Assembly (NCBI RefSeq): GCF_000368785.1
Contig: NZ_KB849690.1
Span: 304,924 to 368,923, forward strand
Length of the DNA: 64,000 bases
Direction of reading: 5' to 3'
From: Acinetobacter towneri DSM 14962 = CIP 107472
GTDB lineage: Bacteria > Pseudomonadota > Gammaproteobacteria > Pseudomonadales > Moraxellaceae
Part shown: positions 28,051 through 37,230 of the stretch, piece by piece
How positions within the stretch are numbered: the stretch's first letter is position 1
How the letters are laid out: each line of letters begins with the position of its first letter
Notes under the pieces: model-generated
What the model saw: the letters and a program-made list of their open reading frames with translations, nothing else
What the model was told of the DNA's origin: nothing
The model's database searches: none
Translations under genes and position numbers: made by a program

Positions 28051-28147
28051 CATGATTTTACTGCATCGACCTCACCCTGAAAATGAAATCAAAGGTGGGG
28101 CATTGAAAGCTGTAAAGCAAGCACTCAAGCAGGAGGGTTTTTTATGA
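28034..28147 (+). pseudogene. hicA: hicA toxin remnant (C-terminal part)
   Basis: Only the last 37 or so codons survive, ending LHRPHPENEIKGGALKAVKQ and stopping at 28145-28147. The LHRPHP...E motif and the 4-nt overlap with the following hicB are typical of HicA toxins. The N-terminal half, including the expected G-S-H catalytic segment, is missing; no matching sequence lies to the left of the tnpB element, so a deletion accompanied or followed insertion. The remaining fragment should not be a functional mRNA interferase. Confidence 0.75.
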
Positions 28148-28479
28148 GTTATTTTAAATACAAAGGTTATCTCGGGACGATTGAACCAGACCTTGAAACA
28201 GGTGAGTTGTTTGGAAAATTGGCGTTCATTCGAGATCTTATTACTTATGAGGCTGAAACCTTAAAAACACTTGAGCAAGCTTTTCAGGAATCGGTAGATG
28301 GATATTTAGATTCTTGTGCAGAATTAGGGAAGAAACCTGATCAGCCATTCAAGGGAACATTTAATGTTCGTATCAGTCCTGAATTACATCGCAAAGCTGT
28401 TTTAGCTTCGGAGGAGAGTTCTTTGAATGCATTTGTGAGTGATGCAATTCAAGAGAAATTAATGCGCTTAGGTGTATGA
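28144..28479 (+). CDS. hicB: HicB-family antitoxin
   Basis: The 111-aa protein has an N-terminal HicB fold (YKGYLGTIEPDLETGELFGK... and EAFQESVDGYL-like segment) and a C-terminal DNA-binding region FNVRISPELHRKAVLASEES typical of ribbon-helix-helix HicB proteins. It normally binds HicA and represses hicAB. Here the toxin gene is broken, so it is an orphan antitoxin. It overlaps the hicA remnant by ATGA. Its own ribosome site is AGGAGG at 28131-28136 in the hicA tail. Confidence 0.88.
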   Translation: MSYFKYKGYLGTIEPDLETGELFGKLAFIRDLITYEAETLKTLEQAFQESVDGYLDSCAELGKKPDQPFKGTFNVRISPELHRKAVLASEESSLNAFVSDAIQEKLMRLGV

Positions 28480-28521
28480 TTTTATCAATGCTATAAACTT
28501 TATTCTATATTCAATTTAAAG

Positions 28522-28560
28522 CATAGCGACCTATTGCTATACAGATCGCTATGTTTTTTT
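28522..28560 (+). terminator. hicB terminator
   Basis: Stem CATAGCGA/TCGCTATG, 16-nt loop, then seven T. Confidence 0.8.
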
Positions 28561-28569
28561 GTGTGAAAA

Positions 28570-31134
28570 TTACTTCTTCTTACGTTTTAAGCGTTTCTTC
28601 GCCTGTTGTGCAGCAAGAGCCTCTAACGCCTCACGCAATTCTTCATCGCTAAAGGTGGTGATGTGTTGCAGCATCTGTAAAGTCACATCATCCAACACCA
28701 AATTGGCGTATTGTGCGACGTTTTTAAAGTTATCATCAAACACAATCGCATTGTCACTGTTGGTGCTGATATAACCTTGCTGAGTTAAGACTTTAATAAA
28801 GCTTTGGAACAAGGCTTTGTCAAAGAATTCAGGTGAGTTGAATTCATACAGCACCGACAAACGCTGACCGACCAAATGGCTGAGTTCTTCGACCTGACGT
28901 GCCGAAATATTGCCTGAGCCGCGTTGTGTAATCAGCGCCAGTGTCATGTAATAACGCTCTAAACTCTGCATTACAGGTGCAGCCAATACTACCAACTGGT
29001 TATGGTCTTCACTATTTGGTGCAGGTGAAATTAAGTTGCCTTCCGCATCTTCAGAAATCAATTTGGCCTGAATTAACGCTTCTACATAGGCACAAATCCG
29101 TTCTTTGAGTTCCTGATCTTGCCATTTCAAGAACAACTCAGCTTTCAGGAACGGATATAAAGTACGAATGACGTTGATTAAATCACCACGACGAATCGAA
29201 CCATTATGTTTCACCAATGCTGCAATTAAAGATGGTAAGACAAAGGCATGCAAAATATTGTTGCGGAAGTAGGTGAGTAACACCGCCTGATGGTCTTCAA
29301 TCGCGATAATATCGCCCAAAACGTGCTGCACTCGTTTAATCAGTTTGAGTTTTAAGCCGTAGGCAATAATTTCTTTACCTGATAATGGTGTGACTTGAGT
29401 GCGCTCATCATAAGGCAGGGCAGTGAGCAGATTACGGTAAGTGTCTAACTGCTTCACACAAATTTCTTCATCCAAGGTATGTTTTGGTGTTGCCAGTAAA
29501 ATCAGCGATAACAAAGATACCGGGTTAATTACCGCAGCACGGTTAATGTTTTCCAAAATCGCATGTGCTGAAGTATTCACTGCATCTGACACTTGTGGTG
29601 GAATAGGATCATCATTTTTTTCAATGCTGATGTGTTCGGCATCGTGTTGTTTTAGAACATCATCTAAAAACACAGGTTCGCCAAAATTGACATGCACCTT
29701 GCCAAAAATCCGTTCAATCTTGCGCATGGTTTTTAAAATGCCCATTAGCGATTCAGATTCTTTTGGCTTGCCTTGCATTTCACCGACATAGGTTGAACCT
29801 TCCATCAGGCGTTCATAACCAATATAAGTTGGCACAAAAGCAATCGGTTTAGCACGACCACGCAAATGACTGTGAATGGTCATGGCGAGCATGCCTGTTT
29901 TTGGTGGCAACAAGCGGCCTGTACGTGAACGTCCACCTTCAATAAAGTATTCAAGCGGCGTGTTACGCGACAAAATACTGAATAAATATTCTTTAAAGAC
30001 GGTTGTGTATAAGCCGTTGCCACGGAAAGTACGACGGATAAAAAACGCACCGCCACCACGAAGCAATTGACCTACAAATGGCATATTCAGGTTATCGCCC
30101 GCAGCAATGTACGGCACCATCATGCCGCGTTTGTAAATCACATAAGACAGCAATAAATAGTCGATATGACTGCGGTGACATGGGGTATAGATAATTTCAT
30201 AGTCTTTGGCCAGTTCGCGCACGGTACTAAAATTATGCACTTCCACGCCATCGTACAATTGTGTCCATAAGCGGGTCAGTGCCATATCGGCAAAGCGTAC
30301 CGCTGCATGAGAGTAGTCCGACACGATTTCATTTAAATAACCAATCGCACGACGCTCGGCTTCAATCACGCTAATTTTACTGCGTAAACTTTCACGACGA
30401 ATGGCATCTTGCACATCGGGAGATTTAATCAGACTGAGCATGACATTGCGGCGGTCAGACAAGTCTGGGCCAAGTACGACTTCACGTTGTCCATCTAAGT
30501 AATTATTTAGAGTGTTAACAATAAAGGTCGCAGGCGACAGGTTCGGATGCTCAGTTTTGGCATGTTCAATTAAAGCGCGTAATGATTGTGGCTCGTGAAA
30601 TTCCAAATAAGACTGACGACCATGCACCCCAATATTCATTAACTGCTTGACTGTGCCAGGCGTTGCCCACGTATCGGTAAACAGTAGTTTAAACCACGAA
30701 TCCTCTTTGTCTGGAGAACGTCCCCACAACACGGTCACAGGTACCAATTCAATATCAAGTTCTGGGTGTTGTTCTAATTGTTCAATTAAACGTAACAAGC
30801 GTGGCGGAAAAGCATAAGGTGGTGGATTGAGTAGGTTGTTCTCATCGTGATGCTGTAAAAACAGAATCGAGGCTTTTTCTTTATGTGAACCCATCACCAA
30901 TGGATCAAGCGCAGGCGTGAGTTTTAAGCGACGTGTTTCGCCATCGACCACCAAGGCATTGCTGCGTGAGTGATTTTGCAATACGTAGCAAGTTATCTTG
31001 GTGCGAGTGGCATTTGAGTCTACACTTTGCGCATCCTTGACAGGGACTTCACCCAAAACATGCGGTGTCACCACAAGGTCAAGCAGCTTACCAGAAAGCT
31101 GACGATACATTTGACCAAAACCACGCTTGGACAT
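28570..31134 (-). CDS. plsB: Glycerol-3-phosphate acyltransferase PlsB
   Basis: PlsB acylates sn-glycerol-3-phosphate at position 1, the first committed step of phospholipid synthesis, at the inner membrane. The acyltransferase blocks are CHRSHIDYLLL (HX4D, catalytic), GGGAFFIRRTFRGNGLY, FIEGGRSRTGRLLPPK and VPTYIGYE. The start is ATG at 31134 (854 aa) because AGGAG lies five bases before it; the frame's GTG at 31140 overlaps that site. The Lys/Arg-rich C-terminus (KKRLKRKKK) is unusual-looking but ends the normal-length protein. Confidence 0.96.
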   Translation of the reverse strand: MSKRGFGQMYRQLSGKLLDLVVTPHVLGEVPVKDAQSVDSNATRTKITCYVLQNHSRSNALVVDGETRRLKLTPALDPLVMGSHKEKASILFLQHHDENNLLNPPPYAFPPRLLRLIEQLEQHPELDIELVPVTVLWGRSPDKEDSWFKLLFTDTWATPGTVKQLMNIGVHGRQSYLEFHEPQSLRALIEHAKTEHPNLSPATFIVNTLNNYLDGQREVVLGPDLSDRRNVMLSLIKSPDVQDAIRRESLRSKISVIEAERRAIGYLNEIVSDYSHAAVRFADMALTRLWTQLYDGVEVHNFSTVRELAKDYEIIYTPCHRSHIDYLLLSYVIYKRGMMVPYIAAGDNLNMPFVGQLLRGGGAFFIRRTFRGNGLYTTVFKEYLFSILSRNTPLEYFIEGGRSRTGRLLPPKTGMLAMTIHSHLRGRAKPIAFVPTYIGYERLMEGSTYVGEMQGKPKESESLMGILKTMRKIERIFGKVHVNFGEPVFLDDVLKQHDAEHISIEKNDDPIPPQVSDAVNTSAHAILENINRAAVINPVSLLSLILLATPKHTLDEEICVKQLDTYRNLLTALPYDERTQVTPLSGKEIIAYGLKLKLIKRVQHVLGDIIAIEDHQAVLLTYFRNNILHAFVLPSLIAALVKHNGSIRRGDLINVIRTLYPFLKAELFLKWQDQELKERICAYVEALIQAKLISEDAEGNLISPAPNSEDHNQLVVLAAPVMQSLERYYMTLALITQRGSGNISARQVEELSHLVGQRLSVLYEFNSPEFFDKALFQSFIKVLTQQGYISTNSDNAIVFDDNFKNVAQYANLVLDDVTLQMLQHITTFSDEELREALEALAAQQAKKRLKRKKK

Positions 31135-31438
31135 ACTCACTCCTACTTCATCACCTAAGTCCCTAGCCAGTAGGGAATTTATTTTGCGTCATTGTATCTA
31201 ATAATCGCGCTGCATTTTTAGATAATTTGCATGAATATTGTTAGATTTTATCGTTAAAAATCGTATTTTTAGCAAAATTGATCGGCTAAGTTGTGACACA
31301 GCGGTCAGTCTTTGATGGGTAAAAGATGCAGAATCTATGGCAAAATAGCAGGCTTAAAATAGTCAGTTTATTTTGACGATTTATTTTTTCATCGACTTCG
31401 ATCCCGCATCCCCAATTTCCGCCATACATAGGTTAGTT
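31135..31438. other. Divergent plsB-tesB intergenic region
   Basis: It holds both promoters. A small hairpin TCCCTA/TAGGGA (31160-31176) is in the plsB leader. No gene was seen. Confidence 0.4.
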
Positions 31439-32311
31439 ATGAACGCACTCACACAAGAGCTGGTTGAACTTCTTTGTTTAGAAAAGTTAGAAGAAAATAT
31501 CTACCGAGGTATCAGTCGTAACTTGGTGGGTAAACGTGTTTTTGGTGGACAGGTTTTGGGACAGGCTTTACGTGCTGCATCTTATACCACTGATCGTCCT
31601 GCGCACTCATTGCATGCCTATTTCTTGTTTGGTGGCGATGTCAACGCACCTATTATTTATGAAGTTGACCGTTTGCGTGATGGTAAAAGTTTTTCTAGCC
31701 GTCAAGTACGTGCCATTCAGCATGGGCGTACCATTTTTACTGCGATGGTGTCCTTTGCGCCGTTGGAAGACGGTCTGAATTATCAAATTTCAGAGCCAAA
31801 CTATCCTGCAGCAGAAGCTTTAAAAAACGAAGCGGAACTCAAACAGCATATTGTCGAGTTTGTACCTGAAAATGTGCGTGCCAGTTTTATGCGTGATCGC
31901 TTGGTGGAGATTCGCCCGATTAATCCGAGCAATCCATTTTTACCGCAGCCTGAAGCACCTGCTTATGCACACTACATTCGTACCCATGACAGCATTTCAC
32001 CAGAGGTGGATGAAGTGTCTTTGCATCAGGCAATTGCGGCATTTTATTCAGACTTCACGTTAATGACCACAGCACTGCGTCCGCATGGTTTGAGCTATTT
32101 ATCACCAAGTTTGCAGTGTGCCAGTATTGACCATGCCATGTATTTCCATAAACCGTTCCGTGTGGATGACTGGATGCTGTACGACATGGAAGCCACCATT
32201 AGCACTAGTTCGCGTGGTTTGAACTTTGGGCGCATGTGGCAAAATGGTGAATTGGTGTGTAGCACCAGTCAGGAAGGCTTGATTCGTTTACGTGAAATCG
32301 AAACGCAATAA
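31439..32311 (+). CDS. tesB: Acyl-CoA thioesterase II TesB
   Basis: This 290-aa double hot-dog thioesterase hydrolyses acyl-CoA to free fatty acid and CoA. Family segments are GKRVFGGQVLGQAL, HSLHAYFLFGGD, RDGKSFSSRQVRAIQ and, near the C-terminus, SIDHAMYFHKPFRVDDWMLYD with the catalytic Asp region. The ATG at 31439 (MNALTQELVELL) matches the family start; open frame upstream to a TTG is not used. Confidence 0.95.
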   Translation: MNALTQELVELLCLEKLEENIYRGISRNLVGKRVFGGQVLGQALRAASYTTDRPAHSLHAYFLFGGDVNAPIIYEVDRLRDGKSFSSRQVRAIQHGRTIFTAMVSFAPLEDGLNYQISEPNYPAAEALKNEAELKQHIVEFVPENVRASFMRDRLVEIRPINPSNPFLPQPEAPAYAHYIRTHDSISPEVDEVSLHQAIAAFYSDFTLMTTALRPHGLSYLSPSLQCASIDHAMYFHKPFRVDDWMLYDMEATISTSSRGLNFGRMWQNGELVCSTSQEGLIRLREIETQ

Positions 32312-32339
32312 AATATAGCCTTTAAAATCTACATTCATC

Positions 32340-32364
32340 AGCCGACATTCATGTCGGCTTTTTT
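32340..32364 (+). terminator. tesB terminator
   Basis: Palindromic stem AGCCGACA/TGTCGGCT with a 4-nt loop, followed by T's. Confidence 0.9.
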
Positions 32365-32476
32365 ACATCCTGAAGCACGATCTGAACCTAATCAAAGTGC
32401 GCTAGAAAAATAATACTCGATTCAATTTCAGCCACATGGCATAGTCCACACATCACATTAAAAAACTCAATTGCGT

Positions 32477-33718
32477 ATGAGCCTCAATACACAAATTCTA
32501 ATTGCCGCAATTTTGGGTGTGGTGTTTGGTTTTATTCTGAATCTATTTCCAGACAGCACATTTTTTAGCGCCAGTTTGTATGGCATTGGTTTAATGAGCA
32601 GTATTTTTATTGGTTTACTGAAAATGCTGCTGATCCCACTAATTTTTAGCTCAATTGTGGTCGGTGTGTCGAACTTACAGGCTGTAGGGCAATTGAGTCG
32701 AGTCTGGAAAATTACGTTGGCGTGTTGTGTCACCACCACGACTTTGGCTTTAATTTTAGGTTTGGCGTGTGCGCATTTATTTGCAGTGGGTAAAGGCGTA
32801 GATATTGTGATGTTTCAAGATGCTATGGCGCAGCATCAAAGCCCAGACACGCTTACGCCGTCTTCGTTTTTTACCAATTTCATTCAAAACACCTTAATCA
32901 ATCCGTTTAAAGCTTTTGCCGAGGGTAATGTTTTGGCAGTGGTGATATTTGCCTTATTGGTGGGTGTGGCGCTGGTCAAAGGCGGGGAGCACTTTAAAAC
33001 GGTACGTAAACTCAGTCAGCAATTTTTTGAAATTATGATGTTGATGATTGGCTGGGTAATGAAACTGGCACCTTTGGGGATTTTTGCTTTATTGGCTAAG
33101 TTGGTTGCAACCGAAGATATTTCAGTCCTGAGTCGTTTGGCAGAGTTTGCTGCAGTGGTCACGGGCACCACGATTTTTCATGGTGTGGTGGTCTTGCCTT
33201 TGCTGTTGTGGATATTTGGCAAAATGGATCCGATCACCTTTTTTAAAGGCACACGTGCTGCCTTAATTACGGCTTTTGCCACCAGTTCCAGTTCTGCCAC
33301 TATGCCACTTTCGATGAAATGTGCGCAGGAAAATTTAGGTGTGCGTCCGCAAACTGCAGGCTTTGTGATCCCGTTAGGTACACAACTGAATATGGATGGA
33401 ACGGCATTGTATGAAGCTGCAGCGGCTTTGTTTGTTGCCAATTTAATGGGGCTGGATTTAAGTTTAGGACAGCAATTAATTGTCTGTGCCACAGCCATGA
33501 TCGCTTCTTTGGGCGCGCCTGGTATTCCAAGCGCAGGTATGGTGACGATGATTATGGTATTACAATCGGTGGGCTTGCCTGCAGAAGCGATTGCGATTTT
33601 ATTGCCGATCGACCGTTTGTTGGATACTGTGCGTACTGTGGTCAATGTGCAGGGCGATATGATGATTAGTGTGGTGGTCGATCGGCATACTCGTGATGAC
33701 CCTGCACTGCATTCCTGA
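32477..33718 (+). CDS. Dicarboxylate/amino acid:cation symporter
   Basis: The 413-aa DAACS-family transporter (GltP/DctA type) has about eight spans. Signature loops are ATSSSSATMPLSM (serine-rich re-entrant loop), GTQLNMDGTALYEA (sodium/substrate site) and ASLGAPGIPSAGMV. It takes up a dicarboxylate or acidic or neutral amino acid with H+ or Na+; the exact substrate is not readable. The ATG at 32477 is preferred to TTG at 32471. There is no clear ribosome site. Confidence 0.9.
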   Translation: MSLNTQILIAAILGVVFGFILNLFPDSTFFSASLYGIGLMSSIFIGLLKMLLIPLIFSSIVVGVSNLQAVGQLSRVWKITLACCVTTTTLALILGLACAHLFAVGKGVDIVMFQDAMAQHQSPDTLTPSSFFTNFIQNTLINPFKAFAEGNVLAVVIFALLVGVALVKGGEHFKTVRKLSQQFFEIMMLMIGWVMKLAPLGIFALLAKLVATEDISVLSRLAEFAAVVTGTTIFHGVVVLPLLLWIFGKMDPITFFKGTRAALITAFATSSSSATMPLSMKCAQENLGVRPQTAGFVIPLGTQLNMDGTALYEAAAALFVANLMGLDLSLGQQLIVCATAMIASLGAPGIPSAGMVTMIMVLQSVGLPAEAIAILLPIDRLLDTVRTVVNVQGDMMISVVVDRHTRDDPALHS

Positions 33719-33796
33719 TAATGGGTTTAAAATCGAATCAAGTTTTCAGCATCATCCTGTTTTATTGTGCTATGTAAAGACATGAGCCAAAGCAGA

Positions 33797-34210
33797 TTAA
33801 TCCCAACATGGGCTGTAGGCCACTTCCCAAATATGACCATCTAAGTCCTGAAAATAACCTGCATAACCGCCGTAAAAGGTGCTCTGTGCAGGTTTTAAAA
33901 TTTTCGCACCTGCATTTTTTGCTTGTTTCAATACCTGATCGACCTCGAGTGGGCTATGTACATTATGTCCTAAAGTGATTTGTGCAGCACTGCTGGCTGT
34001 ACCTGTTAAGCCTGTATCTTGTTGTAAACTTTGTTTAGACCATAAAGTCAGTTTTAAGCCTGCTTGCAGTTCAAAAAAGACCACCGCACCTGGTTCAAAT
34101 TCCTGTCCAATAATGCCTTCAGTTACAAGTCCTAAGCCGTCGCGGTAAAAGTCGAGTGCACGTTGTAAATCTTCTACCGCTAAGGTAATCACTGAAATGT
34201 GTGCTTGCAT
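33797..34210 (-). CDS. VOC (glyoxalase/bleomycin-resistance fold) protein
   Basis: The 137-aa protein has the VOC beta-alpha-beta-beta-beta module: ISVITLAVEDLQRALDFYRDGLGL at the start (in two blocks) and GYAGYFQDLDGHIWEVAYSP at the end, with His and Glu as likely metal ligands. Enzymatic role unknown; relatives act on lactoylglutathione or aromatic ring-cleavage substrates. It has a good AAGGAG ribosome site. Confidence 0.88.
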   Translation of the reverse strand: MQAHISVITLAVEDLQRALDFYRDGLGLVTEGIIGQEFEPGAVVFFELQAGLKLTLWSKQSLQQDTGLTGTASSAAQITLGHNVHSPLEVDQVLKQAKNAGAKILKPAQSTFYGGYAGYFQDLDGHIWEVAYSPCWD

Positions 34211-34358
34211 GTTTGATCTCCTTATCGCATGTAATTGTTTAATGTCTAATTGTTATGATCTTGACAGTAGGGCATTTCTGGCTGCGTTGTAAAGTGCAAC
34301 TTTGGTGGTGAGGGAGATTGTGATTACGGCGTAAAACTGAAAGTGGACATACAAATAA

Positions 34359-34392
34359 AAAGTCCTATTCGAGATTGAGCGAATAGGACTTT
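34359..34392. terminator. Terminator downstream of engB
   Basis: A perfect 13-bp stem (AAAGTCCTATTCG and complement) with an 8-nt loop, 34 bp past the engB stop. Confidence 0.88.
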
Positions 34393-34425
34393 ATGTTATA
34401 GACCAATAGTCAGTAATTTAACGGA

Positions 34426-35286
34426 CTATTTGGTTTCGGTATCAGATGCGGTTAAATCGTCAGTTTCTAAAAATTCAGGCTGATCAACATCAACATCAAC
34501 ATCAACATCAACATCAACATCATCGCCAGTCGCTTCTGGAATGCTGTCTAAATCAAATTGATGCGCTTGTTCTAAGGTAAAGTTCAAACGTCCGCCCATC
34601 ACACTCGCAAGCTCTTCCAAACCTTGTTTGTTGAGTGATGAAAATAATTGAATCGAGAAATCTAGTTTCATCTTTTTCAACTGCTGTTTGACTTCAAGCA
34701 ATACTTTATTGGCAGGGCCGCGGTTGAGTTTGTCCGATTTGGTGAGCAATACATGCACGAACAATTTACGTGAATATGCCCACTCCAGCATCATCACATC
34801 AAAGTGCTGTAAGGGATGGCGAATATCCATCAGTAACACCAAGCCTTGTAAACTTTTACGATGAATCAAATAATTTTCGAGTTCTTTTTGCCACACAATT
34901 TTCATGGCTTCAGGTACGGCTGCATAACCATAACCGGGTAAATCGACCAAACGCTGTTCGGGGTTGCCCAAACTAAAGAAGTTGATCATTTGAGTACGAC
35001 CCGGTTTTTTAGAAGCACGTGCCAATTGTTTTTGATTGGTTAAAGCATTAATTGCACTGGACTTACCTGCGTTGGAGCGTCCTGCAAAAGCCACTTCGTA
35101 GCCAGTATCTTCTACACATAAATTCAGTTTAGGCGCACTCATTAAAAACTCGGCTTTACGCAGCCAGTTTAAGGCGCGAACAGAGTATTCAGTAATGGCA
35201 GGGTCTACTTTTTTCTCGTAGCTAATTTTCTGCCGTGGCTGTGCTGCTGCCTTACTGTTTTTCGATTTTCCTCTGCTATGGTGCAT
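34426..35286 (-). CDS. engB: Ribosome-biogenesis GTPase EngB (YihA/YsxC)
   Basis: The 286-aa GTPase assists late large-subunit assembly. Its motifs are GRSNAGKSSAINAL (G1), a G2 Thr in GRTQMINFF, DLPGYG (G3) and LTKSDK (G4). It is longer than E. coli YihA, with a basic N-terminal extension of about 40 residues and a C-terminal acidic tail. The tail includes a (Asp-Val) repeat coded by a hexanucleotide repeat, then DQPEFLETDD. Confidence 0.95.
   Translation of the reverse strand: MHHSRGKSKNSKAAAQPRQKISYEKKVDPAITEYSVRALNWLRKAEFLMSAPKLNLCVEDTGYEVAFAGRSNAGKSSAINALTNQKQLARASKKPGRTQMINFFSLGNPEQRLVDLPGYGYAAVPEAMKIVWQKELENYLIHRKSLQGLVLLMDIRHPLQHFDVMMLEWAYSRKLFVHVLLTKSDKLNRGPANKVLLEVKQQLKKMKLDFSIQLFSSLNKQGLEELASVMGGRLNFTLEQAHQFDLDSIPEATGDDVDVDVDVDVDVDQPEFLETDDLTASDTETK
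34483..34522. repeat. Hexanucleotide microsatellite (ATCAAC)6 in engB
   Basis: Six perfect ATCAAC units at 34483-34518 plus a partial unit, coding Asp-Val pairs on the minus strand. Slippage would add or remove DV pairs without breaking the frame. Confidence 0.95.
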
Positions 35287-35370
35287 AACTTAACTTCAAT
35301 TCATGGTCTACAAACAGGCATTATAAAGCAAGTCATACAGGCAAGCGACCTTTGCGCCCTGAATGCCCGA

Positions 35371-35400
35371 AAAAAGCAACATCTAGGATGATATTGCTTT
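35371..35400 (-). terminator. nsrR terminator
   Basis: Read on minus: AAAGCAA ... TTGCTTTTTT with an inner CAT/ATG pairing and a six-T run, 17 bp after the nsrR stop. Confidence 0.75.
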
Positions 35401-35416
35401 GACCGTTTAAGTTACT

Positions 35417-35860
35417 TTAAAGATGAATCAGCGGGATTGGAGATTGTGTACTGAACTGTAAATTGGGTACAGGCTGTAGCACTTCACCCAAGCTGTATTG
35501 ATCTAAGCTTTGATAAAACTGTTCCATTGCCTGATTGAGAATGCCTTTTAGTCCACATTGCGCACGCAGCACGCAGGGCGGGGTATTACACTCTACAATT
35601 TGATTTTCACCTTGCAGGATTCTCACCACATGACCTAAACGCAAAGGCAATGCTTCAGGATGCAAGCGAATCCCGCCACCTTTACCACGAGTGGTAATGA
35701 GCCATCCTTGCTTACCCATAAAGTGAACGATTTTTACCAGATGGTTCTGGGAAACATGCAAATCCTGTGCAATTTCCGCAATGGTATAGGGTACATCTCG
35801 AGGACGCGAGATATACATTAAAATACGCAGCGCATAGTCGGTGAATTTATTTAATTGCAT
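35417..35860 (-). CDS. nsrR: Rrf2-family nitric-oxide-sensing repressor NsrR
   Basis: The 147-aa winged-helix regulator has QLNKFTDYALRILMYI and the recognition region VSQNHLVKIVHFM. Its three Fe-S ligand cysteines lie in CNTPPCVLRAQC (around residues 91-102). NsrR represses hmp and related genes until NO damages the cluster. It lies about 90 bp downstream of hmp on the same strand, and a palindrome with the NsrR pattern is in the hmp promoter, so hmp control, and possibly its own by read-through, is expected. Confidence 0.93.
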   Translation of the reverse strand: MQLNKFTDYALRILMYISRPRDVPYTIAEIAQDLHVSQNHLVKIVHFMGKQGWLITTRGKGGGIRLHPEALPLRLGHVVRILQGENQIVECNTPPCVLRAQCGLKGILNQAMEQFYQSLDQYSLGEVLQPVPNLQFSTQSPIPLIHL

Positions 35861-35951
35861 GATCGCACAGATGTTTTTTTAAATACAAATAAATTAAGGC
35901 TAGTCTAGCATAACTAGACTAGCCTTACCTATTAGCTTTTAACGCTTTAGA

Positions 35952-37163
35952 TTAGTGGCGAACACCACCTGTACCAAACGCTTCGCTATGGATTTGCTCA
36001 TCTTTGATGCCACGCGCAAGTAAAGCTTTACGCTGTTCTGCCATGAATGGCATTGGACCACATAAGTAGTAATCTGCATCGGCTGGTAACAGCGCTGCAT
36101 CTACAGTGCTGAGGTCTAAACGACCTGCAACATCGTAATCTTGACCCAGTACATCACCTTCGTTCGGGAACTCATACGCAGTCAACGTATGAATACGTGG
36201 ACATTTTGCAGTTAAGTCTTGGAGATGCTGTTTCATGGCATGTACTTGTTTGCTACGACATGCGTGAATAAATGTCACAGGTTGTGGCACATCTAAAGTC
36301 ACCAATTGATTCAACATTGCAATCATTGGTGTTAAGCCAACGCCGCCACTAATGAAGACATTGCGTTTGTTGCTGTCGATGAGGAAGAAGTTACCTGTTG
36401 GTGCAGATACTTCAACTTCAGAACCTTCTGGTAATTGGTGCAATACGTTCGATACCCAACCTGCAACTTTATCTGCACCATTGCCTGGCTCACGTTTTAC
36501 AGAAATACGTAAGTAATCTTGTTGTGGGCTAGTCGATAGCGTGTATTGACGTGGTTGCTTCAAGCCAAGTTCAGGTACAAATACGCGTACTGAAATATAT
36601 TGACCTGCTTCGTATTTTGGTAAATCGCCACCATCTACTGGCTCGAAGTAGATTGAAGTGATTTCGTCACTTTCTACAACTTTCTTGGCAATTTTGAAAT
36701 TACGCCAGCCTAACCAGCTGCCTTTAGTTTGTTCGTGTTGTTCGTAGATTGCACGTTCAGCATTAATAAACACTTCTGCTAACTGACCATAAGCAGCTGC
36801 CCATGCATCAATTAGAGGATCTTCCATTGAAATATTTAATACTTCGCTAATAGAGTGAAGTAGGTTTTCGCCCACAATATTATAGTCAGGTGCTTGAATG
36901 TTTAAGCTCACGTGTTTGTGGGCAATCAATTCAATCACAGGCGCAAGCACAGAAGGATCTTCAATGTTTTCAGCATAAGCCAATACAGCACCTGCAAGCG
37001 CTTGAGCCTGCGCACCACTACGTTGGTGACCCATGTTAAAGGTTTCTTTTAGATCAGGATTATTCCCCAACATGCGGTTATAGAAATAACCAGTCAGTGC
37101 GACACCATTTTCACGGAGTACAGGAACAGTTGCTTTTACAAGGTCAATTTGCTGTGGAGTCAT
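35952..37163 (-). CDS. hmp: Flavohemoglobin Hmp (nitric oxide dioxygenase)
   Basis: Hmp converts NO to nitrate with O2 and NAD(P)H. The 403-aa protein has an N-terminal globin domain (about 1-140, proximal His 84 in KHVSL), an FAD domain (RQYTLSTSP) and an NAD domain (FISGGVGLTPMIAML, then YLCGPMPFM). Length and order are normal. Expression should be controlled by NsrR through the operator just upstream. Confidence 0.97.
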   Translation of the reverse strand: MTPQQIDLVKATVPVLRENGVALTGYFYNRMLGNNPDLKETFNMGHQRSGAQAQALAGAVLAYAENIEDPSVLAPVIELIAHKHVSLNIQAPDYNIVGENLLHSISEVLNISMEDPLIDAWAAAYGQLAEVFINAERAIYEQHEQTKGSWLGWRNFKIAKKVVESDEITSIYFEPVDGGDLPKYEAGQYISVRVFVPELGLKQPRQYTLSTSPQQDYLRISVKREPGNGADKVAGWVSNVLHQLPEGSEVEVSAPTGNFFLIDSNKRNVFISGGVGLTPMIAMLNQLVTLDVPQPVTFIHACRSKQVHAMKQHLQDLTAKCPRIHTLTAYEFPNEGDVLGQDYDVAGRLDLSTVDAALLPADADYYLCGPMPFMAEQRKALLARGIKDEQIHSEAFGTGGVRH

Positions 37164-37182
37164 GTTCGATCTCTCATGGCTG

Positions 37183-37221
37183 TTATTTATAAGATGTATT
37201 CAAAATACATCTTATAAATAA
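37183..37221. promoter_or_regulatory. Perfect 18-bp-arm palindrome: NsrR operator in the hmp promoter
   Basis: Arms of 18 bp (37183-37200 and 37204-37221) are exact reverse complements around the centre CAA. The core AAGATGTATT-N3-AATACATCTT matches the known NsrR pattern AAGATGCATTT-N-AAATGCATCTT closely. It overlaps the predicted hmp -10 and spacer. Confidence 0.9.
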
Positions 37222-37230
37222 GGATTGCAA
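37201..37230 (-). promoter_or_regulatory. Predicted hmp promoter
   Basis: On minus, TTGCAA and TATTTT are separated by 17 bp; the -10 and spacer are inside the palindrome, so bound NsrR would block RNA polymerase. Confidence 0.5.

Noticed and set aside
28034..28479. Functional hicAB toxin-antitoxin pair
   Set aside because: hicA lacks its N-terminal half, so only the antitoxin is complete.
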